DNA from: CBDFKS01 sp965248905
GTDB taxonomy: Bacteria; Chloroflexota; Dehalococcoidia; Lucifugimonadales; JAGWBF01
Length of the DNA stretch: 64,000 nt
NCBI GenBank assembly: GCA_965248905.1
Contig: CBDFKS010000007.1
Coordinates: 1 to 64,000, forward strand
Reading direction: 5' to 3'
Below the pieces are notes generated by a model. It was not told the DNA's origin and did no database searches. It saw only the letters and a program-made list of their open reading frames with translations. This document shows positions 49,212-58,233 of the stretch, one piece after another; within the stretch, counting starts at the first letter, position 1, and the number at the start of each line of letters is the position of its first letter. The translations under genes and the position numbers were made by a program.

Positions 49212-49718
49212 CTAGGAGGATATAAGGGATACTATTTCCCGTTCCTTCGCTTGCATGGATGCCTGATCTGAAGGTTGTACATGATCAAAGCCGAGAAGGT
49301 GTAGTACGCCGTGGATTGTTAGTGTGGTCAACTCTTCCTTCAGGGTCCTTGAATTGTCCTTGGCTTGAATCGTAGCCTGTGGTATAGAGATAATGACCTC
49401 ACCCAGGTGGGTCACCTCCTCGACAGGCTGGATAAATGGCACATCGTTGTCGGGAGGCTCGTTTTCTCCCTCCCAATGCCCCTGATGGATGTGGGAGAAG
49501 GAAAGCACATCCGTTGATTCATCTAGGCCACGATACTCTCGGTTGAGGCCACGTACTGTGTCGTCGTCTGCGAGTACCAAGCCGATCCGATAGCTCTGTT
49601 CGTAGTTGACTCCACCCAAAGTGTACGTGACTAATTTTCGCAACCATGCCCTGGACAACTGCGTGTCAACAGGTTCCAGAATGCTGATGTCTACTTGTCT
49701 CTTGCCCCTAACGGACAT
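49212..49718 (-). CDS. ybeY: Endoribonuclease YbeY (rRNA maturation)
   Basis: About 168 residues from the ATG at 49718 (AGGAAAG upstream). The longer frame to 49775 adds residues unlike the family. The zinc motif LTIHGVLHLLGFDHVQPSD (HGxLHLxGyDH) and the segment VRGLNREYRGLDESTDVLSF match YbeY, which trims the 16S rRNA 3' end. It stands 4 bases before dnaX on the same strand. Confidence 0.92.
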   Translation of the reverse strand: MSVRGKRQVDISILEPVDTQLSRAWLRKLVTYTLGGVNYEQSYRIGLVLADDDTVRGLNREYRGLDESTDVLSFSHIHQGHWEGENEPPDNDVPFIQPVEEVTHLGEVIISIPQATIQAKDNSRTLKEELTTLTIHGVLHLLGFDHVQPSDQASMQAKEREIVSLISS

Positions 49719-49878
49719 GGATACTTTCCTGTATGGCCTGTATGGAATGATAGCACAGGCCTTTACCCCCTTCAAGGAATCCGGTGAGGACGTGAGAGTT
49801 GTGTCAATAAGCAGAGCGCATTTACTTAGAGCGTCTAAACAAAACTCTTTTCATGCGCCAAAGCCTAAGGGTTTCGGC

Positions 49879-49912
49879 ATGTATGCCCCCGCCTTCAGGC
49901 GGGGGCATACAT
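49879..49912 (-). terminator. Hairpin terminator with 15-bp arms
   Basis: ATGTATGCCCCCGCC and its reverse complement are separated by TTCA. It lies just after the HEWLH gene stop at 49930 and before the ybeY promoter region. No strong U run follows, so efficiency is uncertain. Confidence 0.6.
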
Positions 49913-49929
49913 CTTCTTGGTCATGCAGT

Positions 49930-51276
49930 TTAGTCATGCAGTGGCATTGCAAGGAAATCCGAGTCTGGATTGAATGCCGCTTCTGAGGATGTAGCGCCTA
50001 AGTACTCTCGGAACTCCCCATAGCTGCCGAAGCCGGACATCGTTCTGATGAAATCCCCCACTGAATCGGTCATGCTGCGGAGTTGCCTGACCTCATCTCC
50101 AATGGGACTTACCGAGGCCGGGTTGGTGGCGTAGGTACCGTGGAAAGCGAAGTAGGCCTGATTCAGTTTCCGAATTGGGAAGTCATTTTCTCCAAAAATG
50201 ATGCGCCGTTCCTCCATGTAGCGCTCAGCCTCCTCTACATTCCCCATAGCCAACAGCTCATCCACTTTGATGCGAGTTTTTCGCATCTCCGCACCAAAAT
50301 CGAATACTCTCTTTTCCTCTTCCGTTTGTTTGGGTTCCGGGCTTTCCTCGGCAGCCTGGGTGGTGGAGTCGAGGCGTTCGGGAGCCTTCTCTCCTGTTAT
50401 AGCCTCATAGACCCTGTCCCCCAACTGTTGTCCCGCTATAGTTGCCGCTGTTTCGTTCAAGGTGGTCATTTCTGGGCTACTCCAGAAGTTCCATCCCAAG
50501 GGGCGGAAGAACCAGTAGGTATGCAGCCATTCATGGGCTGTAGTCTCCGCAACGTGCAGGAGGGAGGAATCTTGCCGAACGATGGTGGGATAGGTGGCTA
50601 CGCCCCCTATGCCCGAGACCAGGGCCGAAAGGTTCTGGCCAGCGAATATTCGCTGCTCCAGCACGTCCATATCTTCAATCTTCATGTTGGCTTTGAGCAG
50701 CACCGTTCTCAACCTATCGATCTTGTTCCTGGGGGACAATACGAGCACCCGTGGTGGGCTAGTTAATGCTACATCCACGGGAGGGAAGATGAGTCCGATC
50801 CGGGATGAAAATCCCTCATCGGCGAGAACGGCGCTGACCTCGGACTCCAGAAACTCCTCAACGCCGGCTCTAATCTTCGAGCGACGGCTTCTCAGGGAGT
50901 CCAGCCGGCCTGACGGGTCTTCTTCTGTCATTACCGGATTTCTCGTGTTTGGTGAGCTTGATTCAGGACTTTCCGAACCAACCCCTTGAGGGAAGATGGT
51001 TAGCTCGCGTTCTAGGTCTTGAATCTGTTCTCCAATTCGAAAAAACTCCTGAAGCTCATGAAGATTCTCCTGGCGGCTTTTGGAGTTCCAGGGCATGAAG
51101 CTCCAGATCTTGTGTAGCCACTTGTCAGGGAAATTGGAGACCTCCCAACCAATGATGTTGTAGCGATATTGTGCCATAGCTAGATCGATGGGAGATAAGG
51201 ACGGCCCTCCTTTGCCGCCAAAAAGTAGAAGCAACGAGAGAGCAATTAAGACTGACGCTTTTCGCACTCGGCGCAT
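49930..51276 (-). CDS. Exported HExxH putative metallopeptidase, unknown family
   Basis: 448 residues. An N-terminal signal segment (ASVLIALSLLLLFGG) is followed by a tryptophan-rich region (WEVSNFPDKWLHKIWSFMPWN). A coiled-coil/charged region spans about 75-140. The motif VAETTAHEWLHTYWFF (HExxH, about residue 240) is followed 25-30 residues later by TTLNETAATIAG, giving a plausible third ligand Glu, a gluzincin-like layout. Residues about 305-350 are charged helical. No named peptidase family is recognised. The gene is isolated between a terminator and the divergent EF-G paralogue. Confidence 0.65.
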   Translation of the reverse strand: MRRVRKASVLIALSLLLLFGGKGGPSLSPIDLAMAQYRYNIIGWEVSNFPDKWLHKIWSFMPWNSKSRQENLHELQEFFRIGEQIQDLERELTIFPQGVGSESPESSSPNTRNPVMTEEDPSGRLDSLRSRRSKIRAGVEEFLESEVSAVLADEGFSSRIGLIFPPVDVALTSPPRVLVLSPRNKIDRLRTVLLKANMKIEDMDVLEQRIFAGQNLSALVSGIGGVATYPTIVRQDSSLLHVAETTAHEWLHTYWFFRPLGWNFWSSPEMTTLNETAATIAGQQLGDRVYEAITGEKAPERLDSTTQAAEESPEPKQTEEEKRVFDFGAEMRKTRIKVDELLAMGNVEEAERYMEERRIIFGENDFPIRKLNQAYFAFHGTYATNPASVSPIGDEVRQLRSMTDSVGDFIRTMSGFGSYGEFREYLGATSSEAAFNPDSDFLAMPLHD

Positions 51277-51488
51277 ACACTTGTTATCAGCATATCATAA
51301 TGAAAGCTTGACTTTTGTGAGGTACGAGGCACGGGCCTTCGATCCTGGTAGAGCGTGTTGCGTTAAAGCGTCGCTTTTGGCTAAAATAAGGCATAGAAAG
51401 GATTGGATGAGGCAGCGTGTAGCTTAGCCTCCATCATGAGTTCTACCCGTTCGCTTATGATTAGTTTTGGAAGGAGAAACCTAAACAT

Positions 51489-53534
51489 ATGACGGATGTT
51501 GACAAAATACGTAATGTCGCACTTATTTCGCATGGAGGATCGGGGAAAACCTCAGTTTCTGAAGCGCTTCTTTATGATGCCAAAGTAGTAACAAGAATAG
51601 GCAATATAGAAGATGGCAACACCGTGTCTGATTACGAGCCCGAGGAGGCAAAGCGGGCGGGTAGCATCCAAACTGCGCTTACTCCCTGTCCATGGAGAGA
51701 TCACAAGATCAATTTCCTGGATACGCCAGGCTATGATGATTTCGTTGGTGAAGTAATCTCGGCGTTGCGAGTAGTCGATGGCGCCGTCATAGTGGTGGCT
51801 GCCCCTTCAGGCGTTGAAGTGGGTACTGAGAGGGCTTGGAACAGATGTGAAGAGTTTGGATTGCCCCGCGTTTTCCTGGTTAACAAGATGGACAGGGAGA
51901 ACGCCGACTTTCAGCGTTCTCTAGATAGCATCCAGTCCCAATTTGGAAGGAAATGTGTGCCTTTTCAGATCCCCATAGGGTCAGAGCAGAGCTTCAAAGG
52001 GGTTGTGAACCTGCTCAGCCCGCCGGACCAGGTGCCCGATGAGATGGCCGACCAGGTAAAGGATGCCAGAGAGCGATTGATCGAGGCAGTAGCGGAATCT
52101 GATGATGATCTGACTATCAAGTTCCTGGATGGTGAAGAGCTGTCCCAGGAGGAGATCATAAGCGGCGCCAGGAAGGGGATCCTCTCTGGCGATATAGTGC
52201 CGATCTTAGCGGGTTCAGCAACGATGAACCTGGGCATGGAAGAGCTGTTGGATGCGGTGGTAGACTACTTGCCTTCTCCACTTGAGGGACGGCCGGCGCG
52301 TGCTTCCAACCCTGCTACCGGGGATGTCGAGGAAGTAAAGCCTGATGCGGATGGGCCGCTGGCGGCCTTTGTCTTCAAGACCACTGCCGACCCCTTCGTG
52401 GGCAAGCTTTCCGTATTCCGCGTATACCGGGGTACACTGCGAAGTAACTCCGAGGTCTGGAATCAAGCGAGAAACCAGACTGAACGCATCGGCCAAGTAT
52501 ATGATCTGCGTGGGAAGACCCAGGAACAGGCCCAGGAAGTCGGTCCTGGAGACCTGGGTGCGATAGCAAAACTCGCGGCTACGGTGACCGGTGATACTTT
52601 GTGTCAGAAAGAGAACCCCATTGCTTTTGATCCCATCGAGTTCCCCGTTGGGTACTACACTATGGCCGTTAGTCCCAAGACCAAGGCCGACGTTGACAAG
52701 ATGTCCATGGCCCTGGCTCGCATTGTGGAAGAGGACCCCAGTCTGAATATGTACAGGGGGCAAGACACCAACGAGACCCTTGTCTCAGGCCTGGGCGATA
52801 CCCACGTTGAGGTGGCTATGGAGCGTGTGCGGCGAAAGTTTGGCACCGAACTGGAGCTCCAGCTACCACGGGTCCCCTATAAGGAGACCATAACGACGGT
52901 GGCTCGTGCTGAGTATAAGCACAAGAAGCAAACTGGTGGCCATGGCCAATATGGACATGTGCTCCTCCGATTGGAGCCTCTGGAACGGGGGCAAGGGTTC
53001 GAGTTCGGCCAGGAGGTCGTAGGTGGGTCGGTGCCCAGGGAGTACGTCGGGCCGGTTGAGAAAGGGGTCATCAAGACCCTTCAGGAAGGAGTGGTCGCAG
53101 GTTATCCTGTAGTGGATGTGAGGGCGGTTCTCTACGATGGTAGTTACCATCCCGTAGACTCTTCAGGCATCTGCTACGAGATTGCAGGCTCCTACGCTGC
53201 ACGAAAGGGAGTTAGCGAGGCCAACCCCCTCCTGCTAGAGCCCGTAATGAAGCTCACAATCACGGTTCCCGACAACTTCAACGGTGATGTGATGGGCGAC
53301 ATCAACAGCAAGCGAGGCCGTATCATGGGCATGAATCCCCAAGGTGGAGAGACGGTTATCGAAGCCGAGGTGCCTCAAGCAGAGCTTCTCCGCTATGCCA
53401 CTGATCTACGTTCATTGACCCAAGGACGGGGCAGCTACACCGTGGAGTTTGACCATTATGAGGCGGTGCCGCAACATATCATGCAGAAGATAGTGGAGGA
53501 CGCGAAGGAAACCAAGGAGGCAGCCAGGGCTTAG
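51489..53534 (+). CDS. Elongation factor G paralogue (EF-G2-like)
   Basis: 681 residues with all EF-G domains. The P-loop reads SHGGSGKTSVSEAL rather than AH(I/V)DAGKTT. G3 is LDTPGYDDF, where canonical EF-G has DTPGHVDF, so the catalytic His after PG is replaced by Tyr. G4 is VNKMDRENADF. Domain IV has GHGQYGHVLLRLEPLE and domain V ends with FDHYEAVPQHIMQKI. The altered P-loop and loss of the switch-II His are typical of the EF-G2 branch, which has lost or altered GTPase activity in some bacteria. It probably is not the main translocase. ATG at 51489 has AAGGAG about 12 bases upstream. Confidence 0.85.
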   Translation: MTDVDKIRNVALISHGGSGKTSVSEALLYDAKVVTRIGNIEDGNTVSDYEPEEAKRAGSIQTALTPCPWRDHKINFLDTPGYDDFVGEVISALRVVDGAVIVVAAPSGVEVGTERAWNRCEEFGLPRVFLVNKMDRENADFQRSLDSIQSQFGRKCVPFQIPIGSEQSFKGVVNLLSPPDQVPDEMADQVKDARERLIEAVAESDDDLTIKFLDGEELSQEEIISGARKGILSGDIVPILAGSATMNLGMEELLDAVVDYLPSPLEGRPARASNPATGDVEEVKPDADGPLAAFVFKTTADPFVGKLSVFRVYRGTLRSNSEVWNQARNQTERIGQVYDLRGKTQEQAQEVGPGDLGAIAKLAATVTGDTLCQKENPIAFDPIEFPVGYYTMAVSPKTKADVDKMSMALARIVEEDPSLNMYRGQDTNETLVSGLGDTHVEVAMERVRRKFGTELELQLPRVPYKETITTVARAEYKHKKQTGGHGQYGHVLLRLEPLERGQGFEFGQEVVGGSVPREYVGPVEKGVIKTLQEGVVAGYPVVDVRAVLYDGSYHPVDSSGICYEIAGSYAARKGVSEANPLLLEPVMKLTITVPDNFNGDVMGDINSKRGRIMGMNPQGGETVIEAEVPQAELLRYATDLRSLTQGRGSYTVEFDHYEAVPQHIMQKIVEDAKETKEAARA

Positions 53535-53542
53535 TGTTGACC

Positions 53543-53697
53543 TTAGTGCTGAGTTGACTTAAATTTGATGCATCGTGTCACCCCCACTCTAACTCTCCCC
53601 CATCAAGTGGGAGAGAACAAGTCCCTTCCCTCTAGATGGGGGAAGGCTAGGATGGGGGTGATTGGTAACTATCAAATCTAAGTTGACTAAGTACTAG
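53543..53697. repeat. Inverted-repeat element, copy B (MITE-like)
   Basis: Same structure as 27918-28073: outer GAGTTGACTTAAATTTGAT with inverted ATCAAATCTAAGTTGACT, inner TCACCCCCACTCTAACTCTC with inverted GGGGGAAGGCTAGGATGGGG. It is non-coding. It follows the EF-G-like stop by 8 bases and fills nearly half of the 350-base gap before the BchI-like gene. The rest (53698-53884) shows only an upstream region with no clear promoter. Confidence 0.85.
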
Positions 53698-53884
53698 TGG
53701 TCTAAATTTTCCCCATGTACGATCCCTGTCGGCCCGGACTTGAAATATCCTTTGGCCTTAGGCTTTTTCCGAGTTCTCAATCCATGGGTATTCGAGCTAA
53801 TTATCTTCCCTGAGTAGTATCGATTGGTTGACCGTCTTCAGTCATGATCTGTCTGGGGAGTTCGACAAATAAGGAGCTACCTCT

Positions 53885-55285
53885 ATGCCCACCAGGACAA
53901 AGGCGAAAAATATCGGAGAACTTCGTCGGAGCCACTATAAGGTGCTGTCGGTCCGGGAAGAGCTGAGGAAGAACCTTATCAATAAGCTAAAAAAGAGACA
54001 GGTGGTTTTTCCCGGCATCGTAGGGTTCGAGGACACGGTGATTCCCCAGATTGAAAACGCCATTTTAGCCGGCCAGGACATAGTCCTGCTTGGAGAACGT
54101 GGTCAGGCCAAGTCTCGTTTGATACGCCAGCTGGTGAGCTTGTTGGATGACGAGATACCAGTTATCGCCAGGTGCGAAATCAATGACAATCCATTTGAGC
54201 CCATCTGCAGGGCATGTCGTGACAAGGTAGACGAAGCTGGAGATGAAGTGGAAATCTCCTGGCTGCCCCGCAGCGAGAGATATTCGGAGAAGCTAGCCAC
54301 GCCCGACATCTCAATAGCCGATTTGATAGGAGAGGTTGATCCGATAAAGGTGGCCGAGGGACGTTACTTATCCGACGAGCTGACCATTCACTATGGCCTA
54401 ATACCCAGGACCAATCGAGGCATCTTCTCTATCAACGAGCTCCCCGACCTGGCTGAACGGATCCAGGTGGGCATGTTCAACCTCATGGAGGAGCGGGATG
54501 TGCAGATAAAAGGTTACCGTGTACAGTTGCCGTTGGACGTGTATGTCGTTGCCACCGCCAATCCGGAGGATTACACGAACCGGGGCCGCATAATCACGCC
54601 GCTGAAAGACCGCTACGGCGCCCAGATTCGCACCCATTATCCCAAGGTCATCGAAGACGAGATCGAGATCATGGAGCAAGAGCGTTCACGGTTCCCCAAT
54701 GAGAAAGACATCACCACGCCCCAATACATGCGAGAAGTGATTGCAGAAATAACAGCTATGGCCCGCAGAAGCCCCGACATCAATCAACGTTCAGGAGTCA
54801 GTGTCAGGGTATCTATTGCCAATTACGAGACTGTAGTCAGCAACGCCATGCGTAGGGCCATACTCCACGGTGAAAAGAAGATTAGTCCAAGAGTGAGTGA
54901 CCTGCCCTATATAGTGGCCTCCTTTACTGGGAAAATAGAGCTAGAGACCTTCGAGGAGGGCCGTGAGTCAAAAATTATGGGCGATTTGGCCAAGAAGGCC
55001 GTGCTCAATGTATTCGGAAGATACTTCAATGCCGGCGATCTAGATAATGTAGTCCAACAGTTTGACGATGGCCTTGTGGTCGCCACCGGCCACGACAAGC
55101 CCTCTAAAGAGTATGTCGAGATGCTCGAGCTTATAGAAGGGCTGCCAGATGCGGTGGAATCTCTGGGTTCTCGTGGCCGCCCCGAGCTTGTCGCCACGGC
55201 GACGGAGTTCATTTTGGAGGGATTGCACCTGAACCGGAAACTGAACCGTGACGAGGTACAGCACGGCTTCCGATACAGGAACTAA
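53885..55285 (+). CDS. MoxR/BchI-like AAA+ ATPase
   Basis: 466 residues. ATG follows AAGGAG. The AAA+ core includes the Walker A GERGQAKSRLIRQL (about residue 72), the Mg-chelatase-like insertion SIADLIGEVDPIKVAEGRYLSD, Walker B RGIFSINELPDLAERIQVGMFNLMEER and sensor VVATANPEDYTNRGRI. A lid domain (about 270-350) and a helical C-terminus follow. In BchI the lid is followed by other subunits; here no VWA-domain partner is present nearby. The substrate is unknown. It may remodel a protein complex, as MoxR-type ATPases do. Confidence 0.8.
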   Translation: MPTRTKAKNIGELRRSHYKVLSVREELRKNLINKLKKRQVVFPGIVGFEDTVIPQIENAILAGQDIVLLGERGQAKSRLIRQLVSLLDDEIPVIARCEINDNPFEPICRACRDKVDEAGDEVEISWLPRSERYSEKLATPDISIADLIGEVDPIKVAEGRYLSDELTIHYGLIPRTNRGIFSINELPDLAERIQVGMFNLMEERDVQIKGYRVQLPLDVYVVATANPEDYTNRGRIITPLKDRYGAQIRTHYPKVIEDEIEIMEQERSRFPNEKDITTPQYMREVIAEITAMARRSPDINQRSGVSVRVSIANYETVVSNAMRRAILHGEKKISPRVSDLPYIVASFTGKIELETFEEGRESKIMGDLAKKAVLNVFGRYFNAGDLDNVVQQFDDGLVVATGHDKPSKEYVEMLELIEGLPDAVESLGSRGRPELVATATEFILEGLHLNRKLNRDEVQHGFRYRN

Positions 55286-55320
55286 TTGGGTATGGGGCCT
55301 TGCACCTCATCGGAAAATGA

Positions 55321-55326
55321 TATAAT
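55321..55326 (+). promoter_or_regulatory. -10 element upstream of htpX
   Basis: TATAAT is at 55321-55326, with TTGCAC at 55300-55305 (15-base spacing, shorter than optimal). It lies between the BchI-like stop and the htpX start. Confidence 0.4.
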
Positions 55327-55379
55327 TAAATGAGTTAACAGGGTCCACCGGAGGAGTGGAGGATTTAGGAAATAGGACA

Positions 55380-56291
55380 ATGAACACCATAAAGACATTC
55401 GTACTGATGCTGGTGATGAGCGGGCTGTTGCTGATCGCAGGATATTTTGCTGTGGGCGGCCTCGTAGGAATCATCGTATTTCTTGTCATCGCCCTCGGAA
55501 TCAATTTATTCGCCTACTGGTCCAGCGACAAGCTTGCATTGCGCATGGCAAAGGCCCACGAGGTGTCCCAGCAAGATGACCGCGAGCTTCATCAACTTGT
55601 TGAAGAACAGGTCCACCAGGCGGGAATACCCAAGCCGAGAGTATTTGTTATTGAGAACGACTCTCCCAATGCCTTTGCTACTGGCCGGAATCCGCAAAAT
55701 GCTTCCATAGCTGTGACAACTGGAATTCGGAGGCTGCTTAATCGTGAAGAGCTGGGTGGGGTTATCGCCCATGAGCTTGCCCACGTGGGCAACAGGGATA
55801 CGCTTATCATGACGGTGGTGGCCACAATGGCCATGGCCATCGCATTGATCGCGATGATAGCCAGATTCGCTATGTTCTTCGGTGGATTCGGGGGCCGTGG
55901 TAGAGGAAGCGGAGGCGGCTACGGAGCCATGGCGGGGATAATCGGTCTCATCGTTGTGGCTATCGTAATTCCGTTGGTCGCGACCTTGGTCAGGCTGGCC
56001 ATATCCCGTGCAAGGGAGTATCAAGCCGACGCGACCGGAGGACGTACCTCCGGCAATCCGTATGCTTTGGCCAGTGCCCTGGAAAAGCTGGAAACGGGTA
56101 GCGCGCGTCGTCCCATGGAGGTGAACGAGGCGGTGGCACACCTTTATATTGTAAATCCCCTTAAGAGCAATCAGTCAGGAGATCACACCACCAGCGCCTT
56201 TGGCGGCGGTGGTTTCTCCCGGCTATTCTCCACCCATCCGCCGATAGCCGACCGTGTGAAGCGTCTCCGCAGTATGAGAACGGGCTGGTAG
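55380..56291 (+). CDS. htpX: HtpX-like membrane zinc metalloprotease
   Basis: About 303 residues from the ATG at 55380; the GTG at 55356 has its purine run too close. Two N-terminal hydrophobic helices (about 5-50), then RVFVIENDSPNAFATGRNPQNASIAVTTGIRRLLNREELGGVIAHELAHVGNRDTL with the catalytic HELAH. A further helix pair (about 150-210) separates the third ligand region RAREYQADATGG. M48 family; it degrades damaged membrane proteins. A Gly-rich loop (GFGGRGRGSGGGYG) sits between the helices. Preceded by a -10 element at 55321. Confidence 0.92.
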   Translation: MNTIKTFVLMLVMSGLLLIAGYFAVGGLVGIIVFLVIALGINLFAYWSSDKLALRMAKAHEVSQQDDRELHQLVEEQVHQAGIPKPRVFVIENDSPNAFATGRNPQNASIAVTTGIRRLLNREELGGVIAHELAHVGNRDTLIMTVVATMAMAIALIAMIARFAMFFGGFGGRGRGSGGGYGAMAGIIGLIVVAIVIPLVATLVRLAISRAREYQADATGGRTSGNPYALASALEKLETGSARRPMEVNEAVAHLYIVNPLKSNQSGDHTTSAFGGGGFSRLFSTHPPIADRVKRLRSMRTGW

Positions 56292-56301
56292 AGGTAGGTT
56301 A

Positions 56302-57246
56302 TTGACCTCCAAAACGGTGTTGGTTACCGGTGGTGCAGGGTTTATCGGTTCCCATCTTGTAGATAGGCTTCTATCTATGGGACATAAAGTAGTTATCGTC
56401 GACGATCTCAGCACAGGCCGGTTGCGGAACCTCAATAAGGCCGCGACTTTCTACCACACCAGTATTACCTATCCTGGACTTGAAGAGATTTTCGAGAGGG
56501 AGCAACCTGCGATTGTAAACCATCATGCCGCCCAGATAAGCGTGAGCCGATCGGTGGCAGATCCTGTGATGGACGCCGAGGTGAATGTGACTGGAACACT
56601 TCGTCTCATAGAGTTGTCTCGACGTTATGGCGTCGAAAAATTCATCTTCTCTTCATCGGGAGGAAGCATCTACGGTGAGCCCGTTAGCACGCCGTGCGAC
56701 GAGGCACACCCTGTCAACCCCCTTTCCCCTTACGCCCTCTCGAAGCACGTAGGGGAAGAGTACCTGAACCTTTACCACCACACCTATAGGTTGAATCACG
56801 TTATTCTGCGATACGGCAATGTGTACGGCCCTCGACAGGACCCTCATGGAGAAGCGGGCGTGGTGGCTATCTTTGCTCGCTCGATGTTGGAGGGAAAGCA
56901 GCCCAGGATATACGGTACAGGCGAGCAAGAGAGGGATTTCGTCTACGTCGATGATGTAGTGGACTCCAATGTCTTGGCGATGGAAGATTGCCACGGAGAG
57001 TACAATATCGGGACTGGAAAAGGGACCTCTGTAAACCGAATTTTCGAGCTCCTGAGAGGAATCATAAAATATAGGTCAGGTCCTGGGTATGGACCTGCGA
57101 AGCCCGGAGAGGTATTCAAGATAAGCTTGGATTCAGCGAAATTTGAACACGGATTCGGATGGACTCCGAAGGTATCCCTGGAAGAAGGGCTGAGTCGAAC
57201 CGTCGAATACTTTCGTGGAGTCGTTGGATCGCCTGCCCATACATAA
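56302..57246 (+). CDS. NAD-dependent sugar-nucleotide epimerase (GalE-type SDR)
   Basis: 314 residues from a TTG with GAGGTAGG upstream. The Rossmann start is VLVTGGAGFIGSHLVDRL. The catalytic set is Ser/Thr in FIFSSSGGSIYGEPV and the YxxxK motif in SPYALSKHVGE. RYGNVYGPRQDP and YVDDVVDSNVLAMED are typical of UDP-glucose 4-epimerases and related epimerases/dehydratases. The substrate cannot be fixed from sequence. It starts 10 bases after the htpX stop, probably co-transcribed, and is followed 20 bases later by trxB. Confidence 0.85.
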   Translation: MTSKTVLVTGGAGFIGSHLVDRLLSMGHKVVIVDDLSTGRLRNLNKAATFYHTSITYPGLEEIFEREQPAIVNHHAAQISVSRSVADPVMDAEVNVTGTLRLIELSRRYGVEKFIFSSSGGSIYGEPVSTPCDEAHPVNPLSPYALSKHVGEEYLNLYHHTYRLNHVILRYGNVYGPRQDPHGEAGVVAIFARSMLEGKQPRIYGTGEQERDFVYVDDVVDSNVLAMEDCHGEYNIGTGKGTSVNRIFELLRGIIKYRSGPGYGPAKPGEVFKISLDSAKFEHGFGWTPKVSLEEGLSRTVEYFRGVVGSPAHT

Positions 57247-57266
57247 CGAAAACGTGAGGTAATAGG

Positions 57267-58190
57267 ATGCAAACGGACTATGATGTAGCCATTCTAGGAG
57301 GTGGCGCTGCCGGGCTGAGCGCTGCCCTCTATGCTACTCGAGCTATGCTCAAGACAGTGATCTTCGAGAGCATTGGGTGTGGTGGCCAGATACTGGTGAC
57401 CGACATGATAGATAACTATCCAGGATTCCCAGAAGGTATTCGCGGGCCGGAGCTATCTCAGCTAATGCTCGAGCAAACGGAGAGGTTTGGTACCGAGATT
57501 AAGTATGAAGAAGTGCTGGGTATCGATGACATCGAAAAACCATCCAAGATAGTCCGCACTAGCGAAGGCTCCTATACTACCAAGACTATCATCGTTGCCC
57601 TCGGTGGCCACCACAATAAGCTGGGCATCCCAGGGGAGGATGAGTTTTCCGGGAGGGGTGTATCCTACTGTGCGGTCTGTGATGCGAACTTCTTCAGAGG
57701 TGAGGATGTGGTAGTGGTCGGCGGGGGTGATGCCGCCATGGACGAAGGCGAATACCTATCCGGTATCGTAAATCAGGTGACGATTGTGCACCGCAGAGAT
57801 GAGTTGAGGGCCAGTCCAATTCTTCAGGAGAGGGCGTTACGTAATCCGAAGTTCAAGTTTCTCTGGAGCCACGTGGCAGAGGAGATCGTGGGCAATGAGG
57901 TGATGGAGGCGATCCGAATTAAGGATGTCAAGAGCGGTGAAGTATACGATTATCCCGCCACCGCTGCGTTCATCTACATAGGATTTCACTCCAATAGTGA
58001 TGTCTTAAATGGGCAGTTGCCGATGGACGAGACGGGCCATATCCACACTGACATCAACATGGCCACTGGGGTACCGGGGGTCTATGCCGCGGGGGACATC
58101 AGAGTCAACTCCTATCGCCAGCTGGGCTCGGCAGTGGGTGACGGAATCACCGCAGCCCTGGAGGCATACAAATATATCACTGAGGGCTGA
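57267..58190 (+). CDS. trxB: Thioredoxin reductase
   Basis: 307 residues. FAD and NADPH Rossmann motifs are AILGGGAAGLSAALYATRA and VVVVGGGDAAMDEGEYLSG. The redox centre is SYCAVCDANFFRGED (CxxC, about residue 135). The FAD-closing motif is GVYAAGDIRVNSYRQLGSAVGDGI. It reduces thioredoxin with NADPH. It is the last gene of the plus-strand unit htpX-epimerase-trxB. Confidence 0.93.
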   Translation: MQTDYDVAILGGGAAGLSAALYATRAMLKTVIFESIGCGGQILVTDMIDNYPGFPEGIRGPELSQLMLEQTERFGTEIKYEEVLGIDDIEKPSKIVRTSEGSYTTKTIIVALGGHHNKLGIPGEDEFSGRGVSYCAVCDANFFRGEDVVVVGGGDAAMDEGEYLSGIVNQVTIVHRRDELRASPILQERALRNPKFKFLWSHVAEEIVGNEVMEAIRIKDVKSGEVYDYPATAAFIYIGFHSNSDVLNGQLPMDETGHIHTDINMATGVPGVYAAGDIRVNSYRQLGSAVGDGITAALEAYKYITEG

Positions 58191-58233
58191 CTTCGCGTTG
58201 AGTCGCGAAACCCCCTTGTACCACGCCGCCTCC

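Noticed and set aside
53698..53884. tRNA or small RNA gene in the gap before the BchI-like gene
   Set aside because: No cloverleaf arms, CCA end or clear promoter-terminator pair could be found.
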